The notes beneath the pieces are model-generated. The model had not been told where the DNA came from, searched no databases, and worked only from the letters and a program-made list of their open reading frames with translations. From positions 1 through 64,000 of the forward strand of contig DATHWW010000019.1 of NCBI GenBank assembly GCA_035460165.1: a stretch of DNA of 64,000 nt, given 5' to 3'. The DNA is from MM2 sp035460165. Its GTDB lineage: Bacteria; Pseudomonadota; Gammaproteobacteria; Burkholderiales; Methylophilaceae. Below, piece after piece: positions 9,210-17,034 of this stretch (within the stretch, counting starts at the first letter, position 1; every line of letters starts with the position of its first letter). The position numbers were made by a program, and so were the translations under genes.

Positions 9210-9983
9210 ATGGCCAGCAGAGAACGGGGTCAAGACGAGATGGAGTCCGACAACGCCATCAAGGAGATTTTATACACCCCAACCCTGGAAGACGTGATCT
9301 GTCCGGATACCGAACCGCGCATCGAGTTCGAAGACTTGACCGTCGATCAAAAATCCTTTGCCATCCGTCTTGCCGATACTGAAGAAGGCCGCAATTCCGC
9401 GAGCATGCTCATCAACAAGATGTATACCTGGAGAGGCTACTCCGGCTCGCACGAACTCCATGAAAGCCCCAGCCGCATTACCCTGACTGCCTCCGATAAA
9501 AATACAGCCATCGGGACGATCACGCTGAGCATCGACTCCCCCATCGGCATCCTGGCCGACGAAATCTTCAGGGATTACGTCGATACCCGCCGAAATATGG
9601 GCGGCAAAGTATGCGAATTGATCAAGCTGGCGTTCGATCCTGCAGTTCGATCAAAACTGGTAATGGGCTCTCTCTTCCATGTTGTTTTTATCTACGGGCG
9701 GTATATTCACAAATGCACCGACGTTTTCATCGAGGTCAACCCGCGGCACCGCCGCTTTTATGAAACGATGCTCGGCTTCAAGCGGCTTGGCGATAGAAGG
9801 TTGAATCCCCGCGTCAACGCCCCGGCCCTGCTGCTTTGGGTGGATGTCGACTTCGTCGCGGAACAGATCCGGAAACTGGGAGGAACCAGCAGCCACCCGG
9901 GGATTGAACGCTCCTTGTATCCCTACTTCTTCTCCCATCGCGAAGAGGAAGGCATACTCCATCGGCTGTTGAGCATAGGTTAG
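9210..9983 (+). CDS. FeeM-like N-acyl amino acid synthase (GNAT fold), PEP-CTERM locus associated
   Basis: A 257-residue soluble protein without signal peptide. The middle and C-terminal parts read as a GNAT/autoinducer-synthase fold: SASMLINKMYTWRGY, a strand with TAIGTITLSID, the GGKVCELIKLAFDP stretch, and the acetyltransferase-like FIEVNPRHRRFYETMLGFKRLG. This pattern is that of FeeM-type long-chain N-acyl amino acid synthases, which move a fatty acyl chain from acyl-ACP to an amino acid. Related acyltransferases recur near exosortase A loci. The start at 9210 has a strong overlapping GAGGAGAG site inside a foldable leader. It heads a set with a ThiF-like enzyme and a nitroreductase, suggesting that an N-acyl amino acid is activated and then oxidised. 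Substrates are not readable from the sequence. Confidence 0.72.
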   Translation: MASRERGQDEMESDNAIKEILYTPTLEDVICPDTEPRIEFEDLTVDQKSFAIRLADTEEGRNSASMLINKMYTWRGYSGSHELHESPSRITLTASDKNTAIGTITLSIDSPIGILADEIFRDYVDTRRNMGGKVCELIKLAFDPAVRSKLVMGSLFHVVFIYGRYIHKCTDVFIEVNPRHRRFYETMLGFKRLGDRRLNPRVNAPALLLWVDVDFVAEQIRKLGGTSSHPGIERSLYPYFFSHREEEGILHRLLSIG

Positions 9984-10069
9984 TTGGAATTGGCCGGCAT
10001 GCTGGTTGGAATGCGGCCGTTGCCATGCCAGCGGCCTTATCAAGCCATCGCCTGACGCTTGGGGAGATC

Positions 10070-10945
10070 ATGTCATTACTCGACGATGCCGCCATGTTCC
10101 ATTATGAAACCGCGTTTTCCCGCAATATCGGCTGGTTGAGCGAGGCCGACCAATACCGTCTGCGGCATAAGCGGGTCGCCATCGCCGGCATGGGTGGCGT
10201 AGGCGGTTTTCATTTGCTGACGCTGGCGCGTCTGGGTGTCGGAAAATTTAACATTGCCGATCTCGATATATTCGAGCTTGCCAACTTCAACCGGCAGGCC
10301 GGCGCGGGCATGTCCACTTTGAATCGTCCCAAGGTCGACGTGCTGGCGGAAATGGCACGCGACATCAACCCAGAAGCTGAGTTGGCCATCTATCCGCACG
10401 GCGTCAATGCGGAAAATCTCCAGGCATTTTTTCAGGATGTGGATATCTACGTCGACGGGCTCGACTTCTTTGCCTTCGAGGCGCGCGAACTGGTATTCGC
10501 CCATTGCGCCCGACACGGCATCCCGGCAGTCACCGTCGCCCCGCTCGGCATGGGCGCGGCCCTGCTCAATTTCATTCCCGGCGGCATGACGTTCGAGGAA
10601 TATTTCCAGCTTGCCGGCCGACCCGAGCTGGAAAAAGCCGTGCGCTTTCTGGTCGGTCTCGCGCCTGCGCTATTGCATCGCCATTACCTGGCGGACAAAA
10701 CCCGCGTCGACCTCAAGGCACGCAAGGGGCCGTCCACCATCATGGCCTGCCAGCTCTGCGCCGGTGTCGCCGCCAGCGAAGCGCTCAAGATCCTGCTCGG
10801 CCGCGGCAAGGTCTGGCCGGCGCCGCACGGCATCCAGTTCGACGGCTACCGCAACAAGCTGGCGCACACCTGGCGGCCGGGCGGTAATCGCAATCCCCTT
10901 AACCAGCTAGCCATCGCCATTGCCCGGCACCAATTGGGAATCTGA
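10070..10945 (+). CDS. ThiF/MoeB/E1-like adenylyltransferase
   Basis: A 291-residue protein. It has the E1-superfamily nucleotide loop GMGGVGG (residues 40-46), the acidic pair in IADLD (63-67), and NFNRQ (72-76, with the Arg that contacts ATP). Members adenylate a carboxylate, usually the C terminus of a ubiquitin-like sulfur carrier. I see a single CxxC (Cys227-Cys230) instead of the usual two zinc pairs, and no clear transfer cysteine. The substrate may therefore be a small carboxylic acid or peptide rather than a canonical sulfur carrier. No ThiS/MoaD-like gene is nearby. The start at 10070 follows GGGGAG; an upstream in-frame ATG at 10025 lacks one. It ends one base before the nitroreductase start, so the two are surely co-translated. 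Confidence 0.8.
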   Translation: MSLLDDAAMFHYETAFSRNIGWLSEADQYRLRHKRVAIAGMGGVGGFHLLTLARLGVGKFNIADLDIFELANFNRQAGAGMSTLNRPKVDVLAEMARDINPEAELAIYPHGVNAENLQAFFQDVDIYVDGLDFFAFEARELVFAHCARHGIPAVTVAPLGMGAALLNFIPGGMTFEEYFQLAGRPELEKAVRFLVGLAPALLHRHYLADKTRVDLKARKGPSTIMACQLCAGVAASEALKILLGRGKVWPAPHGIQFDGYRNKLAHTWRPGGNRNPLNQLAIAIARHQLGI

Positions 10946-10946
10946 A

Positions 10947-12023
10947 ATGAGTGTGCCTCAGCATATCCAACGCATCCTCGACCTGGCTCGCTGGGCCCCC
11001 AGCGGCGACAACACCCAGCCGTGGCAATTCGAGATACTCGGTGATGAGCACATCCTGGTACACGGCTTCGACACGCGCAAGCACGTCGTCTACGACCTGG
11101 ACGGCCACGCCAGCCAGTTGGCGGTCGGCGCCTTGCTGGAAACCCTGTCCATCGCCGCTAGCACCGTGGGGCGCACCGCTTCCATTCAGCGCCGGCTGGA
11201 CACCGCGGAAACCCATTTGCTCTTCGATGTGCACTTGCAAGCGCAAGATAATCTGGCGCCTCACCCGCTGGCGCTCTATATCGAGAAGCGCGTCGTCCAG
11301 CGCCGCCCGATGTCCACCCGGCCTTTAAGCAACGATCAAAAAAAGACGCTCGCAAATGCTTTGCCCGCAGGCTATTCCGTGATCTGGTTTGAAGGGTTCG
11401 CCCAGCGCTGGCGCCTGGCCCGGTTCATGTTCGACAACGCCAGGATACGCCTCACCATTCCCGAAGCGTATGCGGTCCACAAATCCGTCATCGAGTGGGG
11501 AGCGCAATTCAGCCCGGACAGGATTCCGGAACAGGCCGTGGGCGTCGATCCGCTGACCGCCCGCTTCATGCGCTGGGTGATGGACAGTTGGGAACGTGTC
11601 GGATTTTTTAACACTTATCTTTTCGGGCACGTGCCGCCCAGGCTGCAACTGGATCTAATCCCCGGCTTGCGCTGCGGCGCCCACTTTGCCTTGCTCGCTC
11701 CCGAGCCCCCCGTTGCCGTGGACGATTACATCGCTGCCGGCCGCGCCCTGCAGCGCTTCTGGTTGACGGCTACCCAACTTGGCTGGCTCATCCAACCCGA
11801 AATGACGCCGGTCATCTTTACGCGCTATCACCGCCGGGGGCGGGCTTTTACCGTGACGCAGGCCGCGCTGGAGGAAACGGCCAGGCTGAATACACGGCTG
11901 GAAGCCATGGTGGGCGTATCACAAGTCGAACAGCTGTTCTTCATGGGGCGCATCGGGATGATGCCGATGCCGTGGGCGCGATCGACGCGCAAGGACGTGG
12001 CGAAACTGCTGGTCTCCCAATAA
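10947..12023 (+). CDS. nitroreductase-family flavoprotein
   Basis: A 358-residue protein opening with the FMN-binding signature ARWAPSGDNTQPWQFEI (residues 14-30), typical of nitroreductase-fold oxidoreductases. The family includes azoline/thiazoline dehydrogenases of natural-product pathways and BluB-like enzymes as well as nitroreductases. At 358 residues it is longer than simple nitroreductases (about 200), leaving an extra middle region and a C-terminal segment ending ARSTRKDVAKLLVSQ. It sits one base after the ThiF-like gene. In mycobacteria Rv1355c (MoeY), as I recall, fuses a ThiF domain to a nitroreductase-like domain, so this pair resembles a split version of that protein. The reaction is not determinable here. 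Confidence 0.75.
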   Translation: MSVPQHIQRILDLARWAPSGDNTQPWQFEILGDEHILVHGFDTRKHVVYDLDGHASQLAVGALLETLSIAASTVGRTASIQRRLDTAETHLLFDVHLQAQDNLAPHPLALYIEKRVVQRRPMSTRPLSNDQKKTLANALPAGYSVIWFEGFAQRWRLARFMFDNARIRLTIPEAYAVHKSVIEWGAQFSPDRIPEQAVGVDPLTARFMRWVMDSWERVGFFNTYLFGHVPPRLQLDLIPGLRCGAHFALLAPEPPVAVDDYIAAGRALQRFWLTATQLGWLIQPEMTPVIFTRYHRRGRAFTVTQAALEETARLNTRLEAMVGVSQVEQLFFMGRIGMMPMPWARSTRKDVAKLLVSQ

Positions 12024-12158
12024 GTTTCGTAACGGGTATTTCAGACCTGCTTGGTTCTTGTCGAATTAATTTACACGTCCGCCCGGTTTTCATTGCGATA
12101 TTCATAATGGATAGAAGACACCTACAAAACCAACTGATTATTAATGGATTTTTCCGTC

Positions 12159-12174
12159 TGGCACCCCTCTTGCT
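12159..12174 (+). promoter_or_regulatory. sigma-54 (-24/-12) promoter of PEP-CTERM gene 1
   Basis: TGGCACCCCTCTTGCT matches the RpoN consensus TGGCACG-N4-TTGCA closely, with exactly ten bases between GG (12160-12161) and GC (12172-12173). It lies 55 bp upstream of the ATG at 12230. In XrtA bacteria PEP-CTERM genes are known to be driven by RpoN together with the PrsK/PrsR pair. Confidence 0.85.
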
Positions 12175-12229
12175 TTATGTCAGTCAGACTAGCTCCATTA
12201 TTAATAACCACGGCAAGAGGAGTCATAAA

Positions 12230-13003
12230 ATGTTCAAGCACATGAAAAAAACCCTGGTAGCAGCCTCAGTTGCCGGCATGCTGGGTGTGGCAGGCCCTGC
12301 ATTCGCCGTCGGCACTGGCGGTACATTTAGTGTCGAAGAAGGCGTCGTGGACGGCGTACCCTTTAGCAACGTGGTGACTGCCGATTCCTTCGACTTTTCT
12401 TATGAAGCCACCATCAATCAGACAATTGACGGTGCCTTTGACTTTATCGGTGATACTTTCACGGAAACCGGCACTTTTGAATTGTCCTCGTATAAGGACG
12501 GGATCAACACGCAGTCCGCATTCCTGAATGGGCTGGAAGCACTCGGCGGCTATGGCGTCGTCGGTGATTTCAGCGCAACGGGCACGGCGGGCCTCACCGG
12601 CGCGAACATTACTGCGTTGTTTGATACCTTCCTGCTGAATCTGTATGTCGATGACGACCAGGACGGCGTAGGCGATACGCTGTTGGGAACCGCAAGCCTG
12701 ATTACTGGCGAAGCCCATATTTTCAGCGGTCTGGCCAACGGCGACTTCGAAGCGGTGATGGCTTTCACACCCACCGCATTCGGTGAAACCTATTTCTTCG
12801 ATCCCAACCCGTTCTATATCCAGTTGAACTACGCTGGGAATACCACCACCATTTCAGGCGCCAGCACCACCGAGTCCTTTGAAGCGGAAGTGGATGGTTC
12901 CGGCAATGGCTTCTTTACAAGGGCCGTACCTGAACCGGCTTCCATTGCGCTGCTGGGCATCGGCCTGCTGGGGTTGGCTTTCTCCAGCCGTCGTCGGACG
13001 TAA
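12230..13003 (+). CDS. PEP-CTERM sorting-domain protein, resembling the flocculation protein PepA
   Basis: A 257-residue exported protein. It starts with a signal peptide, MKKTLVAASVAGMLGVAGPAFA, and ends with the tripartite sorting signal VPEPASIALLGIGLLGLAF followed by Ser-Ser-Arg-Arg-Arg. The Pro-Glu-Pro motif, hydrophobic helix and Arg cluster are the substrate for exosortase A encoded at 31863. The mature part is Thr/Ser/Gly rich and cysteine-free. Phrases such as TADSFDFSYEATI, LYVDDDQDGVGD and FFDPNPFYIQLNY recall the flocculation-associated PepA family of Zoogloea-type bacteria (from memory, moderate confidence). The start is the ATG after AAGAGGAG; another Met lies five codons in. 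A sigma-54 promoter precedes it and a strong terminator follows, so it is a single-gene unit. Confidence 0.9.
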   Translation: MFKHMKKTLVAASVAGMLGVAGPAFAVGTGGTFSVEEGVVDGVPFSNVVTADSFDFSYEATINQTIDGAFDFIGDTFTETGTFELSSYKDGINTQSAFLNGLEALGGYGVVGDFSATGTAGLTGANITALFDTFLLNLYVDDDQDGVGDTLLGTASLITGEAHIFSGLANGDFEAVMAFTPTAFGETYFFDPNPFYIQLNYAGNTTTISGASTTESFEAEVDGSGNGFFTRAVPEPASIALLGIGLLGLAFSSRRRT

Positions 13004-13048
13004 GGGTGAGCGCCACGTTGAAAAAATAAAAATATCAGAATTAATTTC

Positions 13049-13076
13049 AGCCCCATGGAAACATGGGGCTTTTTTT
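13049..13076 (+). terminator. rho-independent terminator of PEP-CTERM gene 1
   Basis: AGCCCCATG (13049-13057), a GAAA tetraloop and CATGGGGCT (13062-13070) form a perfect 9-bp stem. It runs straight into a T tract, 45 bp after the stop codon. The rest of the 370-bp gap to the next gene holds the second sigma-54 promoter (13305) and AT-rich sequence with no gene that I can support. Confidence 0.95.
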
Positions 13077-13304
13077 CTCTTCGAAAACCCCTTTGCCTTC
13101 ACCTTCATAAAACCCGTCAAAAGCGCCGGCCACAAATTTCACCCTCTTAACCTCAGACGATATTTCGCGGATGGGATCAAGAGTACGCAACGATCGATTC
13201 CAGAATTTTCCATGGGTAATTCATTGTCGGGATTTTTTACATAACTTGAATGAATAGCCAAGAATTGTTAATTTAAGTTGTTGTTTTTATTTGTATTAAT
13301 ACCT

Positions 13305-13320
13305 TGGCCCATGTCTTGCT
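13305..13320 (+). promoter_or_regulatory. sigma-54 (-24/-12) promoter of PEP-CTERM gene 2
   Basis: TGGCCCATGTCTTGCT keeps the invariant GG (13306-13307) and GC (13318-13319) separated by ten bases, 53 bp before the ATG at 13374. That is nearly the same spacing to the start codon as for the first PEP-CTERM gene. The upstream 100 bp is very AT-rich. Confidence 0.82.
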
Positions 13321-13373
13321 TATAAATTAGCGAGAGAGCGACAAAGCTCTGGTTATGTGTACTGGAGAAAATC

Positions 13374-14537
13374 ATGAATACAAAATTACGTAAACTGATC
13401 CTGGCCAGCGCGGTAGTACTCGCTGCCGGGACCTCAGGGGTGGCGAGCGCTGTGGATCCTTTCGTTCTGCCTAATCCGGACAACAATACGAATGTTACCC
13501 TTGGCACCTATCCTGACGCACAGGGGATTGTGCGAGAAGCCTACATCCTGAACGGCGTCCCGATCGCCTTAAAGTATGACGACTTCTGGTCTTATTCCGG
13601 GCCGCTGCTGGAGTCTATCCAGACGAATTCACCCGAGCTGGTTCCTGAGGCGACCTTCGGCTCCTTCAGCTTTTCAACGGGTACCGGGGTAATCGACATC
13701 AACATCACGTCAACCGCTATCGGTGCGACCAATACGGTAGACGGCCTGACTTTCCAGGACCCGGCTGAACTCGAAAACGGCGATGGGATCGGGGGCTGGA
13801 AATGCAGCTGGGGTGGCTCAACCCAAACCTGCACGTTCTGGAATGATGACGGAACTGTAGAGTCGAGCTATAGCAGCCCGGCGGGGGACATCAATGGCGT
13901 GACTACCGTCGGCAACCTGCTGACCTACCTGCAGAGCCTTGATCCATCCTTCACCATCCCGCTGATCTATGCCGACTATAACCAGACCGGCAGCGGCGAC
14001 TCGCTGTGGTTCAGTGCAATGGTCGAGATCATCGATCCTGCAACCGGACTGCCCGTTGCCTCTTGGCAGCTCGATGGCACGACCAACGACGCCTGGGACG
14101 AAACGAACCCGACATATAACTATGGTGGGATCGATTTCCTGGGAGACGCGGCAGCCTGTGCGGCCGACCCTTGGGATCCGACGACCGGCGAAGGCTGTGC
14201 CGGGGTGACCACTGATGGCACGGACTATGCGAACCTCGAACATAACAAGGGTTCCGGCTCCGCCGACTTTATGGTGTTCGCCGATACCATGGACCTGAGC
14301 CTATATGATTCGGACTTCCTGTGGGTCGTTACCGGTGACCTGGGCTGCATCCCTGGTATCACCAGCCCCTTCCCAGGAACTGAGGAAAATGGCTGCAACA
14401 CCAATGGCGCTGAGGAATTCGGTATCCTGGGCGGTGTTGGACCAACTGTAGTGGTACCCGAACCGGGTAGCCTGGCCTTGCTGGCTTTGGGCCTGATCTC
14501 CCTCGGTGCAATTGCTCGCCGTCGTCACTATTCCTAA
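13374..14537 (+). CDS. PEP-CTERM sorting-domain protein
   Basis: A 387-residue exported protein. The signal peptide is MNTKLRKLILASAVVLAAGTSGVASA, and the C terminus is VPEPGSLALLALGLISLGAI followed by an Arg cluster, the exosortase A signal. The mature domain is acidic and rich in Asn, Asp, Thr, Ser and aromatic residues. It contains cysteines in apparent pairs (WKCSWGGSTQTC, AAACAADPWDPTTGEGC, GCIPGI...ENGC), which suggests disulfides in a secreted fold. I recognise no named domain. Its sigma-54 promoter and terminator indicate independent expression, probably in parallel with the preceding PEP-CTERM gene. It probably becomes anchored in, or released to, the extracellular polysaccharide matrix (inference). 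Confidence 0.9.
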   Translation: MNTKLRKLILASAVVLAAGTSGVASAVDPFVLPNPDNNTNVTLGTYPDAQGIVREAYILNGVPIALKYDDFWSYSGPLLESIQTNSPELVPEATFGSFSFSTGTGVIDINITSTAIGATNTVDGLTFQDPAELENGDGIGGWKCSWGGSTQTCTFWNDDGTVESSYSSPAGDINGVTTVGNLLTYLQSLDPSFTIPLIYADYNQTGSGDSLWFSAMVEIIDPATGLPVASWQLDGTTNDAWDETNPTYNYGGIDFLGDAAACAADPWDPTTGEGCAGVTTDGTDYANLEHNKGSGSADFMVFADTMDLSLYDSDFLWVVTGDLGCIPGITSPFPGTEENGCNTNGAEEFGILGGVGPTVVVPEPGSLALLALGLISLGAIARRRHYS

Positions 14538-14584
14538 AAAGGACTCAACATCAAAATAACGGCAGCACTTACAAATTCGATCGA

Positions 14585-14611
14585 GGGCGCCCACAAGGCG
14601 CCCTTTTTTTT
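14585..14611 (+). terminator. rho-independent terminator of PEP-CTERM gene 2
   Basis: GGGCGCC (14585-14591), a CACAA loop and GGCGCCC (14597-14603) are followed by eight T residues, 48 bp after the stop codon. Confidence 0.95.
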
Positions 14612-14751
14612 GAAGAAACTTATTCCGATAGCAAAGTCTTACCTTCTCCCTCAATCACTTCAATAATGCGCATTTCCATGCCCTCTGGTTTCATGTACAG
14701 TAAAACTTGCCGAAAAATCAACCGTTACGCCAACGTGAGGGAGTGATGGAA

Positions 14752-15564
14752 ATGGCAAATCACCCATCAATATTGCGGTATGCCGTGGCAATATTCACCA
14801 GCCTGTTTCTGGCAGGCCAGGTCTGGGCCGACGCGGCAGGTGTCGAGCTGGCCCAGCGCGTTTACGACCGCCCCGATGGCAAAGACGCCGCGTTTGCCAT
14901 GACCATGACGCTGACGGAAAAAAACCGCAGTCCGCGCGTCCGCAAAATGCTGCTCTACCGGCTGGACCAGAAGGCAGACGAGGTATCCACCCTGATCCGC
15001 TTCACCGACCCCGCCGACATCGAAGGCACCGGCCTGTTGACACTGGACCACGCCAGCGGCGACTCCGACCAGTGGATCTACTTGCCTGCGCTGGAACGCA
15101 CACGCCGCATCGACTCCAATCGCAAAGGCGGCCGCTTCGTCAACTCGGACTATTACTATGAGGACTTGCGCGACCGCCAGGTGAACAAGGACCAGCACCG
15201 CATTATCGGTAAGGAGGAATTGGCCGGCACCACCTGCGACATGCTGGAAAGCATCCCCACCGAAGCGAGCAATTCTGTTTACACCAAACGCATCAGCTGG
15301 ATCGACCCGACCACTCTGCTGCCAATGCGCGTCGATTTCTATGAAAAACGCCAGGACCAGCCCAGCAAACGCCTGCAAGTGGTCAAACGGGAAAAAATCC
15401 AGGGTTACTGGACAGTCATGGACAGCACGCTGACGAGCCTGAGCAACGGCCACCAGACGCGGCTGACGCTGGAGCGTACGCAGTATGACCGGGGGTTGCC
15501 AGCGCGGCTGTTCACCAACCAGGTACTGGAAGACGAAAGCGCTGAGGAAGACTACCGTCCGTGA
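14752..15564 (+). CDS. LolA-like outer-membrane lipoprotein-sorting family protein
   Basis: A 270-residue periplasmic protein. The signal peptide is MANHPSILRYAVAIFTSLFLAGQVWA. The mature domain carries family hallmarks such as FTDPADIEGTGLLTLDH, DQWIYLPALERTRRI and KRISWIDPTTLLPMRVDFYEK. This group has the LolA/LolB half-barrel fold that carries lipids across the periplasm. It is regularly encoded with an RND pump and an outer-membrane barrel, exactly as here, where the three genes are 46 and 41 bp apart. Two close ATGs (14746, 14752) follow the GAGGGAG ribosome site; the second has the better spacing. Probable role: periplasmic shuttle of a lipidic cargo between the RND protein and the outer membrane (inference). 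Confidence 0.82.
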   Translation: MANHPSILRYAVAIFTSLFLAGQVWADAAGVELAQRVYDRPDGKDAAFAMTMTLTEKNRSPRVRKMLLYRLDQKADEVSTLIRFTDPADIEGTGLLTLDHASGDSDQWIYLPALERTRRIDSNRKGGRFVNSDYYYEDLRDRQVNKDQHRIIGKEELAGTTCDMLESIPTEASNSVYTKRISWIDPTTLLPMRVDFYEKRQDQPSKRLQVVKREKIQGYWTVMDSTLTSLSNGHQTRLTLERTQYDRGLPARLFTNQVLEDESAEEDYRP

Positions 15565-15610
15565 TTTAGCAAGTTTCGTGACTATGCAATAAAAATTAAA
15601 GGGGAGGATC

Positions 15611-16993
15611 ATGACTCATTGTCGAGCGGTAATGACAAGCGGATTGGCCGGGATATTCCTGACGTTTGGCGTGGCGGCGGCGAGCCATGCAGCGACCGCG
15701 GATGAGCAGGTTCTGGACGAGCCCGCCCCAGTCGAGCAATCCCTGGATACGATAGATCCATTGCCGGAAGAACAGGCCAGCGTTCCCAAGAAAAAAAAGC
15801 GTTCGAGCAAAGCCGGCAAGACGGGCATCAAGATTGATGATATCCGCGTCGAATTCGGCCCTTTCATCGATAAATCCAACCCCGCTTCCACCGATGCCTT
15901 CGTGCACGGCGCCGCCAGCGCAAAATGGCAATCGGGCATGTGGGAGTTCGCATTGGGCGCCCGTTTCGACGCCTACTCCCAATCCGGGTCGCAGGATTTC
16001 TACAAGGACAAGCTGGACTACACGGAAAACTACCTGCGCTGGCGCGGCGAGGATACCCGCATCACGGTCGGCACGCAGAATGTGCTGTGGGGCCGTGTGG
16101 ATGAAATCTCCCCGATAGACCGCATGAGCCGCGCCGACCTCTCGCGCATTGTTTTGGACAAGCTGCCCGAACGCCGTCGCGCCGTCCCCGCCGTACGGCT
16201 GGAGCAATTCGCGGGCGATTTCAAGATCGACGCGGTGTGGCTGCCGGTGTTCGACGCCGCCGTGCTGCCCGACCGGGACAGTTTCTGGAGCCCGGTGGAT
16301 ACGGTGAACGGCCGCCTGCTGGGCATAGGCGACGTGCCCGGCATCATCGGCGCGCGAGTGCGTGAAGACGAAGACGGCAGCGGTGGCGGGGGCATCCGCG
16401 TCACCCGTTCCGGCGGCGGGCTCGATTACGGCTTCACCCTGCAGCGCGTCCGTCAATCGCAGCCTTACTATCGGGCCGTGGCGCCGGGCTTGCTGGAAGC
16501 GATCCATCCCTATAGCTGGGTGGTAGGGGGCGAGCTGGAGGCGCAGAAATGGGGCGCCACCTGGCGCATGGAAGCGGCCTGGAGCAGCGATCAGCCGGTG
16601 ACCACCCGCACTTTCCAATACCGCACGGAGCAAGCCTTCGATCTGGTGGTCGGCACAGAGTTTTTTCCCGGCGATGGCGACACCCGGGTCACCTTGCAAG
16701 TGACAGGTCACAAGACCTTCACCGACACGCCGCTGCTGGAGCGGGACAATATCTACAACCTGACCGGCGAGATCGAACACCCCTTCGCCCAAGGACGCTG
16801 GCGTGCCAACCTGCGCTTTATCGCCGGCATCAACGACCACGACCTTTATCTCACTCCCAAGATCGCCTACATCGGCATCGACCAGCATGAATTCTTCCTG
16901 GCGGCGCACGTGTTCAGCGGCTCCGATAAAACCCTGGGCGGGTATTACGAAGATGGGGATCTGATCCTGCTGGGCTGGCAGGCCAAGTTCTAG
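15611..16993 (+). CDS. outer-membrane beta-barrel protein, DUF1302-like
   Basis: A 460-residue protein with a signal peptide (cleavage near ASHA), then an unusual Lys-rich patch KKKKRSSKAGK near residues 60-70. A long series of alternating amphipathic strands with aromatic ends follows, closing in the barrel-like terminus DGDLILLGWQAKF. The segment ENYLRWRGEDTRITVGTQNVLWGRVDEISPIDRMSRAD resembles the conserved region of DUF1302 barrels that pair with LolA-like and RND proteins. A GGGGAGG site fixes the start. It probably forms the outer-membrane component of the three-gene transport unit. The family link rests on pattern recognition, not alignment. Confidence 0.72.
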   Translation: MTHCRAVMTSGLAGIFLTFGVAAASHAATADEQVLDEPAPVEQSLDTIDPLPEEQASVPKKKKRSSKAGKTGIKIDDIRVEFGPFIDKSNPASTDAFVHGAASAKWQSGMWEFALGARFDAYSQSGSQDFYKDKLDYTENYLRWRGEDTRITVGTQNVLWGRVDEISPIDRMSRADLSRIVLDKLPERRRAVPAVRLEQFAGDFKIDAVWLPVFDAAVLPDRDSFWSPVDTVNGRLLGIGDVPGIIGARVREDEDGSGGGGIRVTRSGGGLDYGFTLQRVRQSQPYYRAVAPGLLEAIHPYSWVVGGELEAQKWGATWRMEAAWSSDQPVTTRTFQYRTEQAFDLVVGTEFFPGDGDTRVTLQVTGHKTFTDTPLLERDNIYNLTGEIEHPFAQGRWRANLRFIAGINDHDLYLTPKIAYIGIDQHEFFLAAHVFSGSDKTLGGYYEDGDLILLGWQAKF

Positions 16994-17034
16994 CCTGCCC
17001 GACGGTACGGGCTCTTAATCAGGGGCTGTCCTAG

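Noticed and set aside
9196..9299. Small 33-codon frame starting at 9196, overlapping the FeeM-like start
   Set aside because: Its ribosome site (GGAGG at 9175) is too distant and the peptide has no recognisable features; probably chance.
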